Shown: positions 1-7,553 of the stretch, one piece after another
Numbering within the stretch: the stretch's first letter is position 1
How the letters are laid out: each line of letters starts with the position of its first letter
Origin: a virus
IMG/VR virus record: IMGVR_UViG_3300033146_006236
Coordinates: 1-42,505 of that record
Reading direction: 5' to 3' (one strand)
Length of the DNA: 42,505 bases
Notes under the pieces: generated by a model
Told to the model about the DNA's origin: nothing
Databases searched by the model: none
Seen by the model: the letters and a program-made list of their open reading frames with translations, nothing else
Made by a program: the position numbers and the translations under genes

Positions 1-53
1 CTATCCATTAAGGAAGTTTCCATAAGGCCAAAAACGGGCATATATGAAACACA

Positions 54-85
54 AAAGCCTGTTAATCAATTGATTAACAGGCTTT
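54..85 (-). terminator. Perfect 32-bp palindrome, terminator of the 496-89 gene
   Basis: AAAGCCTGTTAATC is followed directly by its reverse complement with no loop bases left over. It lies immediately after the stop codon of the leftmost gene and is followed on the minus strand by four T. It probably ends the short early transcript; a cruciform or protein site is also possible. Confidence 0.6.
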
Positions 86-88
86 GTA

Positions 89-496
89 TTAAAGTGGCAA
101 GTCCGCCACGTGGGCAGGTTCTGGTAGTGGTGGTTTCTTTTGTTCTATCCTCACGGGTTTAATTGCTTGGTCATTCCTGAAGATGTAAGCTAATGGAAAG
201 AATGGGCCTTTGTTGCTTTCTTCTTTTTGTTCCGTGCTGGTTTCTTCTTTGTTGCTGTTGATAGGTTGACCCCATAACAGATAAGCTTTTGAGCCTTTTT
301 TTATTGTAAAGCCCTCTTTTTTCCAACTACCAAACGATTTAAAAACAAAGCTTTCATCAGGATTATAGATAAAATTCATTATCATGTCATTAACTGTCAT
401 ATCTTCACTTGTTATGCCCTGTTCGTCGGCTAATTGTTTGGCCGTGTGGCTTAAAGTTTGTAAAACTTTCCTTTTTTCTTTCATTATTGCATTCAT
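89..496 (-). CDS. Small protein resembling an ArdC-type ssDNA-binding N-terminal domain
   Basis: A 135-residue soluble protein. The central block (a W-K-K-E-G-F-T-I-K-K-G-S-K-A-Y-L-L-W run, then P-L-A-Y-I-F-R-N-D-Q) matches the pattern I know from the ArdC/DUF1738 single-strand-binding domain: lysine/glycine turn, W-x-P, then a hydrophobic strand ending in x-x-Q. The tail is low-complexity, rich in Glu, Lys and Pro, and no protease domain follows, so it would be a stand-alone domain. It starts 16 bases after the TATAAAAATTTACA leader shared with early and replication genes at 16-21 kb, suggesting the same expression class. It is the second gene of a two-gene minus-strand unit with the coiled-coil gene upstream. 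A role in antirestriction or in DNA handling during entry is inference from the domain resemblance. Confidence 0.55.
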   Translation of the reverse strand: MNAIMKEKRKVLQTLSHTAKQLADEQGITSEDMTVNDMIMNFIYNPDESFVFKSFGSWKKEGFTIKKGSKAYLLWGQPINSNKEETSTEQKEESNKGPFFPLAYIFRNDQAIKPVRIEQKKPPLPEPAHVADLPL

Positions 497-572
497 TGTA
501 TTAATTTTGATGTGTAAATTTTTATAAATAAAGGGGGGCTAATGTTTGCACACATTGCCCCCCTTTTAATTT

Positions 573-992
573 TTATATAGCTTGAACTTCTGCCTTTAAT
601 TCATGAACCTTAACATTAATTTTATCGTCTGCAAAAGCAATAAAAGAACGGATAAACTCAATGTTTGAAATAGAAAAAATTGTTTGTTTATTGTAGTTTC
701 CGTATGTTAAGGATATAGCGTAATGCTCTGAAATTAAACTATTTTCTTTTTGTAAGTTATCTATAACAGTGCTAATGTCATTTAGAACAGAATTAAAAAC
801 AGCAATATCTTTTAATATTTGCGCTTTCTTTTTGTACAATTTTGCGGCATCTTCAAAGCTTAATGATTGCTTTTGTTTTAGCTTTTCGTTTTCAGCTTGT
901 AAGGCCTCTAACTGTTTAGCCAGTTCCAGGGCGGTAGGTTGTTTTTTGATGTTTGTTTTTGTTTTGGCTTCTTTTTTTTTAATGTTTTCCAT
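573..992 (-). CDS. Small coiled-coil protein, unknown function
   Basis: 139 residues. The first 20 are highly basic (K-rich), followed by a predicted coiled coil at about residues 22-90 (heptad-like Leu/Ala with many Glu/Lys) and a short mixed C-terminal part. I recognise no family. The start is preceded by the TATAAAAATTTACA leader (996-1009) that recurs before early genes, supporting this ATG and placing the gene in the early regulon. A promoter with TATCAGC repeats lies about 170 bp upstream (1137-1238). It may be co-transcribed with the next gene, 76 bp downstream. Confidence 0.6.
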   Translation of the reverse strand: MENIKKKEAKTKTNIKKQPTALELAKQLEALQAENEKLKQKQSLSFEDAAKLYKKKAQILKDIAVFNSVLNDISTVIDNLQKENSLISEHYAISLTYGNYNKQTIFSISNIEFIRSFIAFADDKINVKVHELKAEVQAI

Positions 993-1136
993 TTGTGTAA
1001 ATTTTTATAAATTTTTGTGCGTTTAAAAGGTTTCTGCCTCCTTACATGTTTTAGGCTATGTTTGCCCCTCTGTTGTTTTCAGGATTTTTTTAATGGGGAA
1101 AAAGTCTCAAATAACAGACGTGAAAAAATACAACAT

Positions 1137-1238
1137 AAACCCCTAATACTAATTAGCTGATATAAAGATACTTAACATAAAGGAGATAAGCAAACATGCT
1201 GATACTTAGGGGTTTGTAAGGATGTTAATTTGCTGATA
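1137..1238 (-). promoter_or_regulatory. Promoter with repeated TATCAGC operator sites
   Basis: Read on the minus strand, TTG (1191-1193), 20 bases and TATCTTTA (1163-1170) match the Bacteroidota promoter apart from the last base. GCTGATA (plus strand) occurs at 1156, 1198 and 1232, with a variant GCTGACA at 1315. The promoter is also bracketed by a 10-bp inverted repeat, AAACCCCTAA (1137-1146) and TTAGGGGTTT (1206-1215). It probably drives the two genes at 992-89 under control of a regulator bound to the repeats. Which regulator binds is unknown. Confidence 0.45.
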
Positions 1239-1292
1239 TTCAGACAATTGCAACAAAAAAAATTTTGTGGGGAATTATTTTAATATTTCTTG

Positions 1293-1315
1293 TTATTTAT
1301 AATGGTTCTAAATAG
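1293..1315. promoter_or_regulatory. Third copy of the AT-rich palindrome found in the two cassettes
   Basis: TTATTTATAAT, one base, then a mirrored half matches the 23-bp palindromes at 25453-25475 and 33680-33702 with two differences. The rest of the cassette (TATATTTG element and RNA core) is absent here. It is probably a protein-binding site upstream of the 992-89 unit. It resembles an AT-rich Fur-type box in layout, which is only a hypothesis. Confidence 0.4.
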
Positions 1316-1474
1316 CTGACATACAGCACATCACTACCAAAACCCGTCTATAAGAGGGTGCATTTCCTCAAAATTTCCTGAGCAGGAATTCTAATTATTA
1401 AGATGAAAAGATTTTTGGAAATTTTTAGGGAATACCACTAAAAAACCTTCTGAACCAAAGGAATAATCAAATAA

Positions 1475-1508
1475 AAAAGCCGTAATCTATAACAAGAATA
1501 CGGCTTTT
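1475..1508. terminator. Bidirectional terminator-like hairpin
   Basis: AAAAGCCGTA (1475-1484) pairs with TACGGCTTTT (1499-1508) around a 14-base loop. T-runs follow in both directions, the longer one on the minus strand. It is the first strong minus-strand hairpin after terL and may end the late transcript. The rest of 1027-1560 shows no credible gene. A smaller inverted repeat (TTTCCTG, AG, CAGGAAT) lies near 1372-1390. Confidence 0.6.
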
Positions 1509-1597
1509 CAATCGTCTAGTACCTTTGTTGCAAATAAGTAAATTTGCACAATTTTTTAAACAACATAACATTTGTATAAATATTTTGTTGTACTTTT

Positions 1598-1739
1598 GTA
1601 AGCAACAATACTAATACTTGATACACGTATTGTTGCTCTTTAAAATAGAAATCTGTCATAAAATTTTCTTTTTAAAGATTAATAAAACTCATTAAAAGCA
1701 GCTAACTCCTCTTCCAAAATTTGTTAGCTGTTTTTTTTA
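1598..1739 (+). ncRNA. Candidate small RNA of about 140 nt with three hairpins
   Basis: No ORF is present, but the stretch has the parts of a small-RNA gene. TACTTTTG (1591-1598) matches the -7 element, with TTG at 1572-1574, though the 16-bp spacing is shorter than usual. Next come a perfect 10-bp hairpin (GCAACAATAC 1602-1611 with GTATTGTTGC 1627-1636) and a second hairpin (CTTTAAAA 1638-1645 with TTTTTAAAG 1669-1677). The last is an intrinsic terminator (CAGCTAAC 1699-1706 with GTTAGCTG 1723-1730, followed by eight T). It lies between terL and the left early genes. It could be a phage regulatory RNA; no known family is recognised. Confidence 0.5.
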
Positions 1740-1886
1740 TTAAAGCAAATATACAAGAGAAAGCCATTCAGTAGGAATGTTTTGCATTTTAAATCTACTA
1801 TAGGCCTTTTCTATATATTGCTGAGGCAAATCTACTAAATTATATATTGACCTGGAAATCAGTTCTCTAAAAATAGGAGAATAATA
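1740..1886 (-). pseudogene. Decayed 3' end of a protein-coding gene
   Basis: A 48-codon open stretch ends in TAA just before the hairpin at 1699-1730. It reads like real protein (…NLVDLPQQYIEKAYSR…, then NIPTEWLSLVYLL) but has a TAA in frame at 1887-1889 and no early ATG, so it looks like the C-terminal remnant of a gene lost by deletion. Family not recognised. It could be chance, but amphipathic composition and position against a hairpin favour a remnant. Nothing else is seen between 1890 and terL. Confidence 0.35.
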
Positions 1887-1978
1887 TTAGTATAAATTGT
1901 TTGAAATTCATGCAACCCATTAGCATATAGCACATTATTTTAAAATAACTTGTTGATAAATTTATTCAAAAAAATAAA

Positions 1979-3634
1979 TTACATCCTCACATCAACAAAA
2001 ATACTTGATTTCTTATCGTTTTTAAGCCAGTAACAGCCTTTGTCTAAGGCATCGGTACTGTGTGGTGCGGTTCGTTGGTCTGCTTTTAGTTTCCTTTCAA
2101 GCGATTTGTCTTTTTTCAGTTCGTTTCCTGCTTGCTTGGCTTTTGTGTCTTTCATCGCAATGACAAGGTACTTGCAATTGTTCCCATCAATGCGAATTTT
2201 AAAAAGTTTGCTTTCTTTTTCACCCATAATTTTTTGCATAAGCTGCCACTTTTCGTACATGGGTGGTTCTTTGTGCCTGTGCTTTTTGGTAGTAACAGTC
2301 CAGCCCTGGGCCTTTAGTTCTTTTATGGCATCTTCATTGATTGTTTTTGATTTTTGGATGGATGTATTATCTCCGTATGTATCGCGAACAAATATAATAT
2401 TCTTGTCGTTGTGAGGCTCAAAGAAATTGGCAAATTCTTGCATTAATAGCTTAGGCATTTCACCCCCGGGCATAACATAGAATTCTTTGAGAATGTATAA
2501 AATATTGCGTTTTTTGTCGAATTGAGCTGCAAGGGTGAAGCTGATGGTGCCACCCCAATCAAAAAAAAGGTGGATGGGTAGGTTTGGATTGTAATATTTT
2601 CGGCTTAAAATATTGCTTTGGCGTTCGTTTAATTTTGAAAAATCAAAACCTGTTGAAATTGCCAGATCGTTTGTAAAATCATCATCCCAGCTATCGTAAT
2701 ATACGTGAATATCTTCATTTAGCGCATAGAAACTATTCTCATTGAGGGTAAGAATCATATTCATAATCTCAATAAGGAATATGATTTCCGGTAGGCGTTT
2801 GCGCTGCGATTTGATGTATGACAAACCAACATTTTGCCAATTATCAACAGCGTTTGAAAGAGTAAATAAAGTAGTACCTTCTTTATCTTTATGTAGCAAT
2901 GGTTTCATTTTTCTGCGGATAAGCTGGATCTCATTCCATTGGCGTGCAAATTCTTTTTCATTTTCAATATCCAATAAATCAATCTGCATTTTTACAACTT
3001 GCCGCCACAGACTGAAATAATCAATACCATATTCTTCTAAATAATAGTTGCCCTTATCCAAAATCCAACGGCTCTGCTGCGTGTAAGGCATTGATGTTGA
3101 ATGATACTCGCCTAAATGCCAATCTACATTATATTTGCCCTTATTTGCACGTAAAGTTGGTGATAATTCATTATCCAGGCGTTGTTTGTCTAGCCGCAAG
3201 GTTTCATCTGTTAAAAGAAAATCTGTATTAGGACCACGCCCAGAACCAACCAATTGCTGTGAGGCCAAATAAAAACCAACAGGGCGATCAGAATTAAAGA
3301 AAGTAATGTAGTTAGAATAATCTTTTACAGGGGCATTGATAGGCGTGCCCCATTCTTTTGGCGGTTGTTTGCCAATTACATAATGAACATCACGCAGGTA
3401 GCCCATCCGCTCTAAATGTGCGAAAGCTGATGGTAGAATAGAAGTAAGTACATGGGTTAAAGTTCTGGCGGCAATTATGCCTGAGGCACCTGGTAAATGT
3501 TGAACAATTTGGTGAAGCTGATGGCCAAAATAGGTTGATTTACCAAACCCCCGGCCTGATACCATAAAATTGTACTTTGGCTGAAGTATGGATATAGCTG
3601 TTTGAAATGGATTAAATGACAGGTTTTGGATCAT
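1979..3634 (-). CDS. terL: Terminase large subunit (packaging ATPase-nuclease)
   Basis: 551 residues, normal size. The ATPase has a Walker A motif GRGFGKST (residues 27-34) and Walker B FLLTDE (139-144, catalytic Glu144). The C-terminal RNase H-like nuclease has D358 in a D-W-G-G motif, D417/D421 in V-R-D-T-Y-G-D, and H524 with D527 and D530 in H-S-T-D-A-L-D. It translocates concatemeric DNA into the prohead through the portal and cuts it. It is last in the head/packaging operon, 3 bases after the DUF5662 gene and close to terS. About 990 bp without a credible gene follow. Portal is at the other end of the window, fitting a circular map. Confidence 0.95.
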   Translation of the reverse strand: MIQNLSFNPFQTAISILQPKYNFMVSGRGFGKSTYFGHQLHQIVQHLPGASGIIAARTLTHVLTSILPSAFAHLERMGYLRDVHYVIGKQPPKEWGTPINAPVKDYSNYITFFNSDRPVGFYLASQQLVGSGRGPNTDFLLTDETLRLDKQRLDNELSPTLRANKGKYNVDWHLGEYHSTSMPYTQQSRWILDKGNYYLEEYGIDYFSLWRQVVKMQIDLLDIENEKEFARQWNEIQLIRRKMKPLLHKDKEGTTLFTLSNAVDNWQNVGLSYIKSQRKRLPEIIFLIEIMNMILTLNENSFYALNEDIHVYYDSWDDDFTNDLAISTGFDFSKLNERQSNILSRKYYNPNLPIHLFFDWGGTISFTLAAQFDKKRNILYILKEFYVMPGGEMPKLLMQEFANFFEPHNDKNIIFVRDTYGDNTSIQKSKTINEDAIKELKAQGWTVTTKKHRHKEPPMYEKWQLMQKIMGEKESKLFKIRIDGNNCKYLVIAMKDTKAKQAGNELKKDKSLERKLKADQRTAPHSTDALDKGCYWLKNDKKSSIFVDVRM

Positions 3635-3636
3635 AG

Positions 3637-4134
3637 CTAATAAATACAGTCAAAAATCTCATACATTAATTTAACAGCCCATTTAGGCAATTTAATTTCA
3701 TCTTTATTGTTTTCGTAATAATCTCTTGCAGTATCACCAAATTTAAAACCCATGGCTATCCAATCAACAAGATTGTGGATAAACGCTACTTGTTTATCGT
3801 TTCCATAGCCGTCCATTGTCCAAGTTTGCCAGTGATGCGAGTTTTTTATTTTATGATGTTCCCATGCATTTTTAAATAAATCTCTATCCTTTTTTTCATT
3901 TTCACAAGGAAAGAAAAATTGTCGATACTGAGTAAACTCCTGCATTGACAATTTACTCTTATCGTGATGCTTGACTTCGCTGTCAATTGCAAACCATAGA
4001 TTATCATCAGAAATAAAAGCAAAGCCCTTATTTTGACACTTGTCGTTTATTAACTTCCATGCTTTTTGAATATTGTTGTAATGTTCTTCAATGTAATCTA
4101 AGTACTCTCTGAATTTATTAATTTTTTTTATCAT
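3637..4134 (-). CDS. DUF5662-type phage protein with conserved His/Asp clusters
   Basis: 165 residues. The protein follows the DUF5662 pattern: N-terminal Y-x-x-x-N-x-x-K-A-W helix, H-H-D-K-S-K-L (about 57-63), A-W-E-H-H-K with S-H-H-W (about 90-101), and a late D-W-I-A-M-G-F-K-F-G-D. Repeated His and Asp suggest a metal site with an HD-like helical fold. The family is common in phages, often near packaging or small early genes, and has no established reaction that I know. Here it lies between terS (11 bases) and terL (3 bases), so it is translated as part of the packaging operon. Family confident; function unknown. Confidence 0.75.
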   Translation of the reverse strand: MIKKINKFREYLDYIEEHYNNIQKAWKLINDKCQNKGFAFISDDNLWFAIDSEVKHHDKSKLSMQEFTQYRQFFFPCENEKKDRDLFKNAWEHHKIKNSHHWQTWTMDGYGNDKQVAFIHNLVDWIAMGFKFGDTARDYYENNKDEIKLPKWAVKLMYEIFDCIY

Positions 4135-4144
4135 ATATATTGTT

Positions 4145-4723
4145 TTATGATTCCATTATTATTTTAGCATCTTCAATCTCAACATCCTGAAAAAGGAAGC
4201 TGGTTAATTCTACACGTTTGTTGACCGGAAGCTTATGCAGCTCATCCATATTTATTTTCTTGGCTTTTGCACCGTAATTAATTGTTATGTAATAATTATT
4301 ATGGCCTAGTAATTCAGGGTCAATAGCAGCTTTATCCTTTTTGTCTATCTGATAAATTTTAATTAAATCAGCTCTTGCTCGTTGCCAAGCACGTTGGTCA
4401 AATTTTTCACGTGCAACCTGAATTTGGAGAATAGCATCATCAACAATAAAATTTCTAATCCAATCCAGATCCCGGCGGTTGATTGGGTTAAAAAGTTTTT
4501 GGCAACGTTGTATATCGTAATAGGCTGAGCGGTCCGTGTATCCATACTTTTTCATCAGCTTACGGGCAACAACAACCGGGCGGTCAATTTTTAGTTGGTC
4601 ATAGCAAAAATCAAGGCGGTCGTAAATTTCAATTTCTTTTGCCGACAGTTCCTCGGTGCCGGGGTCCCTTAGCCATGCCTGAATATGTTCGAGGGCTGTA
4701 TTTTCGTTGTTTTTCTCAAGCAT
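4145..4723 (-). CDS. terS: Probable terminase small subunit
   Basis: 192 residues, two genes before terL in the same operon. The N-terminal half is helical with a likely HTH around residues 50-72 (R-K-L-M-K-K-Y-G-Y-T-D-R-S-A-Y-Y-D-I-Q-R), as expected for recognition of packaging-site DNA. The middle (about 80-125) looks like a helical oligomerisation segment, and the C-terminal part is strand-rich and acidic. TerS selects viral DNA and stimulates TerL. Assigned from HTH, length and position rather than a diagnostic motif. It overlaps the upstream 114-residue gene by 8 bases. Confidence 0.75.
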   Translation of the reverse strand: MLEKNNENTALEHIQAWLRDPGTEELSAKEIEIYDRLDFCYDQLKIDRPVVVARKLMKKYGYTDRSAYYDIQRCQKLFNPINRRDLDWIRNFIVDDAILQIQVAREKFDQRAWQRARADLIKIYQIDKKDKAAIDPELLGHNNYYITINYGAKAKKINMDELHKLPVNKRVELTSFLFQDVEIEDAKIIMES

Positions 4724-5060
4724 GAAATTGCAGGATAAGTTTTGCTTTATAGTTCCGTAATTCTTTTTCTAGCGAATCACGTTCAAAAACATCGGTAATG
4801 CCTAACATTTTTTGTTTAATCTCAATTTCACGTTTCAAATATCCTCTATGAAATGATTTGTACAAGTCTGAACCTTCATGCTGAACATCTATTATAAATC
4901 GCCTTATATCAAGTTCAATAATTTTCGCAATATCTTCTGGTAATGTAAGCAAGTGAGCTAATTTCTCAACATCATTTAGTATCTGAAGGGAATAAATCCC
5001 CGATCCACTTTTTATCAAAGTTAAAGACTGATTTTGATGTACTAATGATTCCTCGTTCAT
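4716..5060 (-). CDS. Small helical protein of the packaging operon
   Basis: 114 residues, mostly helical, with no family I recognise. The central part (about 27-105) has alternating hydrophobic and charged residues. The gene overlaps terS by 8 bases at its 3' end and overlaps the upstream PLD-like gene by 89 bases in another frame. The first 25 residues are poorly structured, so the true start might lie further in, though no nearer ATG precedes the helical core. Location suggests a packaging or head-assembly accessory role, which is inference. Confidence 0.55.
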   Translation of the reverse strand: MNEESLVHQNQSLTLIKSGSGIYSLQILNDVEKLAHLLTLPEDIAKIIELDIRRFIIDVQHEGSDLYKSFHRGYLKREIEIKQKMLGITDVFERDSLEKELRNYKAKLILQFHA

Positions 5061-5541
5061 AATTATTGTTATTGCTCAAATTACCTGAAGTAATTACTGT
5101 GATGTATTGTTTTTCGTTCCATATCAGTGCCACTTTTGCGTGAATATTGGTAAAAACGATAGGGAATTTCCCTTCAATTAAATCTATTGCAGGTTTGAAA
5201 TTGTGTTTTTTTTGCGCATTCAAAAAAAATTTTAAACTATGAAACATCCCTGTATCCCATGCCCTTATAAAAGAATTGGCTGCAATGACGGAAACATTGA
5301 AGCTAGTAACGATAACGCTAGCGCCGCCAATTTTGTTAGCGCAAAAGATAACAATATCGTGCAAAGCAAAACGGCCATTGCTTGTAAAATGATAGTTTTT
5401 GTTTTTCTCATTAAAATCAATTTTGCGTAAATGTTTTGATAAATAATCATCCTGCGAACTTATAAAGTGTGCAGGATGATTGATTTCAGAAAAGTTATTA
5501 GTACTAATCTGTGTTTCCGGGCTATCTAAATCAAATAACAT
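4972..5541 (-). CDS. Phospholipase D-like (single HKD-half) protein
   Basis: 189 residues. The C-terminal half carries a degenerate PLD/HKD motif: H134-A-K136, a strand, then T-S-G-N-L-S-N-N-N-N (151-160) and E162 in the place where family members have G-S-x-N and E/D. The first half contains F-C-A-N-K-I-G-G-A and V-I-V-T-S-F-N, resembling the first strand and helix of such a fold. Only one half is present, so a homodimer would form a complete site, as in Nuc-type nucleases. PLD-like genes next to terminase are a recurring feature of Bacteroidota phages. Role may be DNA end processing or a structural remnant; activity is not shown. Confidence 0.6.
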   Translation of the reverse strand: MLFDLDSPETQISTNNFSEINHPAHFISSQDDYLSKHLRKIDFNEKNKNYHFTSNGRFALHDIVIFCANKIGGASVIVTSFNVSVIAANSFIRAWDTGMFHSLKFFLNAQKKHNFKPAIDLIEGKFPIVFTNIHAKVALIWNEKQYITVITSGNLSNNNNYERGIISTSKSVFNFDKKWIGDLFPSDTK

Positions 5542-6444
5542 TTATTTTTCAGGTTCCGGGGTTTCCTCAAAATAATTCTCAAGCCATTCAAGCATGGTTC
5601 TGCCAAGCTCAGCTTTTTGCAAATTTTTTTCTTTTATATTTTTTTTCTTCGATGTTTCGGCACGCTGTACTTGCTTTAATACTGACGAACGTAACTTAAC
5701 TTGCAAGTCTTTTAGCTTCCAGTAAGTCATATCTTTATGACCAAATTCGGCTTGTAGTTTGTCATCAACTGACAATTCTTCTTCTTTTTGAGAATCAGGA
5801 TTTGTTTTTACACCGCCAACAGGTGTATTTTTCAAACCTTCAATTTCATCAAAGAATTGTTTTGCTTCACCAGCTAACTTATTAGCAGTTTCCTGTTTCA
5901 TTTCTTCATTTTTGGCAAAACCATTTTTTTCATCAAAAAACATTAATAATGAATGAATTTTGATTATACGGTCTGCCATCCGCCTCATATCTTTCAAGAT
6001 AACAGCACGTTTTGAAACGCTTTTGTCATCGTTTTGCTCACCAATATCGGCCAAATTCTTTTTGCTTAGTTCCAGGGCGTTGTACAATTGACCTTTTTCA
6101 ATTACAACTGCTTTCAATTCTTCCGGAAGATCCTCATAAGCAATTTTGTATTCGTAATTGGCAGGTGCTTTTTCTTTAGTTTCGTCAATTACTTTGTAAG
6201 GAAGTACGGCAGGGCGTTGATTAAGTTTAGTGCTACGGTTTGTGCTTTTTTCACCAACCATTTTTTCAAGCTCATACACCAATTTGGAGTGCATTGCGCT
6301 TTTCTGCCATCTCTGATTAAGAGTAAGTATTACATTATTGCGCTTAGCAGGATGTTCGCTATACAGTTCAACGCCTTCCCAATAATCAAGTTCTTCTTGA
6401 TCCAGGTATGACTTTATTTCTCGTGTAATTTGTTCCTTATTCAT
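5542..6444 (-). CDS. Conserved phage protein with coiled-coil, unknown function
   Basis: 300 residues. Residues 1-60 form a compact domain (D-Y-W-E-G-V-E-L-Y… H-P-A-K-R-N-N-V-I-L-T-L-N… S-A-M-H-S-K-L-V-Y-E-L) that I associate with Bacteroidota phage proteins of unknown function. Residues 95-205 are long charged helices, and 240-300 are again helical with K/E-rich repeats. Abuts the PLD-like gene with no gap and heads the terS-terL transcript after the terminator at 6515-6532. A TGTCCTTTT box at 6501-6509 precedes it by 57 bases. It could help initiate packaging or bind DNA; not determined. Confidence 0.55.
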   Translation of the reverse strand: MNKEQITREIKSYLDQEELDYWEGVELYSEHPAKRNNVILTLNQRWQKSAMHSKLVYELEKMVGEKSTNRSTKLNQRPAVLPYKVIDETKEKAPANYEYKIAYEDLPEELKAVVIEKGQLYNALELSKKNLADIGEQNDDKSVSKRAVILKDMRRMADRIIKIHSLLMFFDEKNGFAKNEEMKQETANKLAGEAKQFFDEIEGLKNTPVGGVKTNPDSQKEEELSVDDKLQAEFGHKDMTYWKLKDLQVKLRSSVLKQVQRAETSKKKNIKEKNLQKAELGRTMLEWLENYFEETPEPEK

Positions 6445-6501
6445 ATCAATAATATTTGATTATCAAATTCTTAATAAAAGTAGAAATTTCCAAAAAAATT
6501 A

Positions 6502-6509
6502 AAAGGACA
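6502..6509 (-). promoter_or_regulatory. TGTCCTTT box, candidate late promoter element
   Basis: One of four minus-strand (T/A)GTCCTTT boxes found 26-58 bases before late operon starts (others at 9728-9735, 31387-31393, 42338-42345). No normal TTG/TAnnTTTG pair with proper spacing is seen here. It lies between the terminator at 6515-6532 and the 300-residue gene, so a new transcript must start or read through here. Confidence 0.35.
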
Positions 6510-6514
6510 AAAAA

Positions 6515-6532
6515 AGCCCCGTCTCCGGGGCT
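6515..6532 (-). terminator. Intrinsic terminator after the capsid operon
   Basis: AGCCCCG (6526-6532 side on the minus strand) pairs with CGGGGCT around four bases, followed on the minus strand by seven T. A textbook rho-independent terminator 45 bp after the 303-residue virion gene. It separates the protease-capsid unit from the packaging unit. Confidence 0.85.
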
Positions 6533-6576
6533 GAATCAATAAAAACTAAAACCAAAAAATCTACTATGGAAGCATA

Positions 6577-7488
6577 TTATGTGGTTGTGAAACGAACATA
6601 GTTAGATCCGTTCATACGTCCTTGTGTATCGGCACTTAATACTTTTGAAGCATCAATTTTTAATTGGTACATAGTTGCAGCTGAAAAATTAGAGGTTGGC
6701 GATAATGTAACAACATTACCGGAAATAGCACCTGTAAATGGCTTAGCAGCAACAACATTACCATCAACGTCAAGCGATTCAAGCGTTGTGGCGGCTTCAA
6801 TTTCCTGATTGGTGAAAGCGGCTAATGTGTCGGCATTAACAACAGCTTCGCCAAATGTAATGGTTGGGTCAACATCAAGCAATACGCCAGTTGCAGCATG
6901 TGCAGGCACATAAGCAACAGTTAAGCCTTCATCAACAGGATTTAGCATTGCTTCAATCGCAGCAATATCAATAACTTCGCCTGCAAAACCATTATCATAA
7001 GAACTGAAAGTCAGCTCATTACCTTTTAACGAGGCGATTGTGTCACCAGTACCTACCGTACCTTCAGCCGCCAATCTAGCGGCAAATTTTTCACTACCAA
7101 GCCTGAACATCTGTTCATCAGTTTTCACAAAAAATATCCAATCCTGGTTAGGTATTTCAAGAATTGCCAAACCCTCGCTAGTTAAGCCGGGATTTAACAA
7201 TTTTAAGTTGATTTTGTGCGAAACGCCATCCATTTCACCCTGCCTGTCAGCGGTTAAACCACCTTTTTCAAGCGTAGAATAAAGCTTAAACAGTTGCTTG
7301 CCGGGCATCAACCTATCCTGACCTTCAGATAGTTTGTTCATTGTCGCAAAATTACGGTTGTCAGATGCTGGCGGTTTTGTTGCCAATTCAGCAAAATCAG
7401 ATTTTGGTGCAAAATAAACATTTTCCCAAATGCCGCCCATATTACCTTTTTCCAGGACAGCGTTATTTATGTCTTGATATTCTATCAT
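6577..7488 (-). CDS. Virion protein with C-terminal Ig-like domain (possible tail tube)
   Basis: 303 residues. Residues 195-303 form an SbsA/Big_5-type Ig-like domain: G-V-L-L-D-V-D-P-T-I-T-F-G-E-A-V start, then L-S-P-T-S-N-F-S-A-A-T-M-Y-Q-L-K-I and final V-R-F-T-T-T. The N-terminal 175 residues are strand-rich, without signal peptide or membrane segment. A G-N-E-L-T-F-S-S-Y-D-N-G-F-A-G stretch recalls tail-tube-like folds. Some phage tube or capsid proteins carry such add-on Ig domains displayed on the particle. It directly follows the major capsid gene and ends the transcript at a strong terminator, so abundant structural expression is likely. Ig domain good; tube assignment is inference. 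Confidence 0.65.
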   Translation of the reverse strand: MIEYQDINNAVLEKGNMGGIWENVYFAPKSDFAELATKPPASDNRNFATMNKLSEGQDRLMPGKQLFKLYSTLEKGGLTADRQGEMDGVSHKINLKLLNPGLTSEGLAILEIPNQDWIFFVKTDEQMFRLGSEKFAARLAAEGTVGTGDTIASLKGNELTFSSYDNGFAGEVIDIAAIEAMLNPVDEGLTVAYVPAHAATGVLLDVDPTITFGEAVVNADTLAAFTNQEIEAATTLESLDVDGNVVAAKPFTGAISGNVVTLSPTSNFSAATMYQLKIDASKVLSADTQGRMNGSNYVRFTTT

Positions 7489-7534
7489 TATATTGTAATT
7501 TTAGAATTTTAATTTAAGATTGAAAAAAAAGAAA

Positions 7535-7548
7535 AGGCTGTGAAGCCT
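7535..7548 (-). terminator. Weak hairpin after the major capsid gene
   Basis: AGGCT pairs with AGCCT around four bases. On the minus strand a T-rich tract (TTTTCTTTTTTTT) follows. Located 6 bp after the capsid stop, it may terminate part of the transcripts and so raise capsid mRNA over the downstream virion gene. Stem is short; confidence low. Confidence 0.4.
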
Positions 7549-7553
7549 AATCC

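Noticed and set aside
769-1026. 85-codon plus-strand ORF over the coiled-coil gene
   Set aside because: It is the complement of Lys/Glu-rich codons (giving Phe/Ser/Cys), and its antisense partner has the conserved early leader.
1180-1219. Plus-strand leader peptide with GGAG and ATG at 1196
   Set aside because: Only seven codons; Shine-Dalgarno use is rare in this lineage, and the bases belong to the minus-strand promoter and operator.
2040-2414. 124-codon plus-strand ORF over terL
   Set aside because: Antisense shadow of a strongly conserved terminase gene, Ser/Phe/Cys-rich, without control signals.
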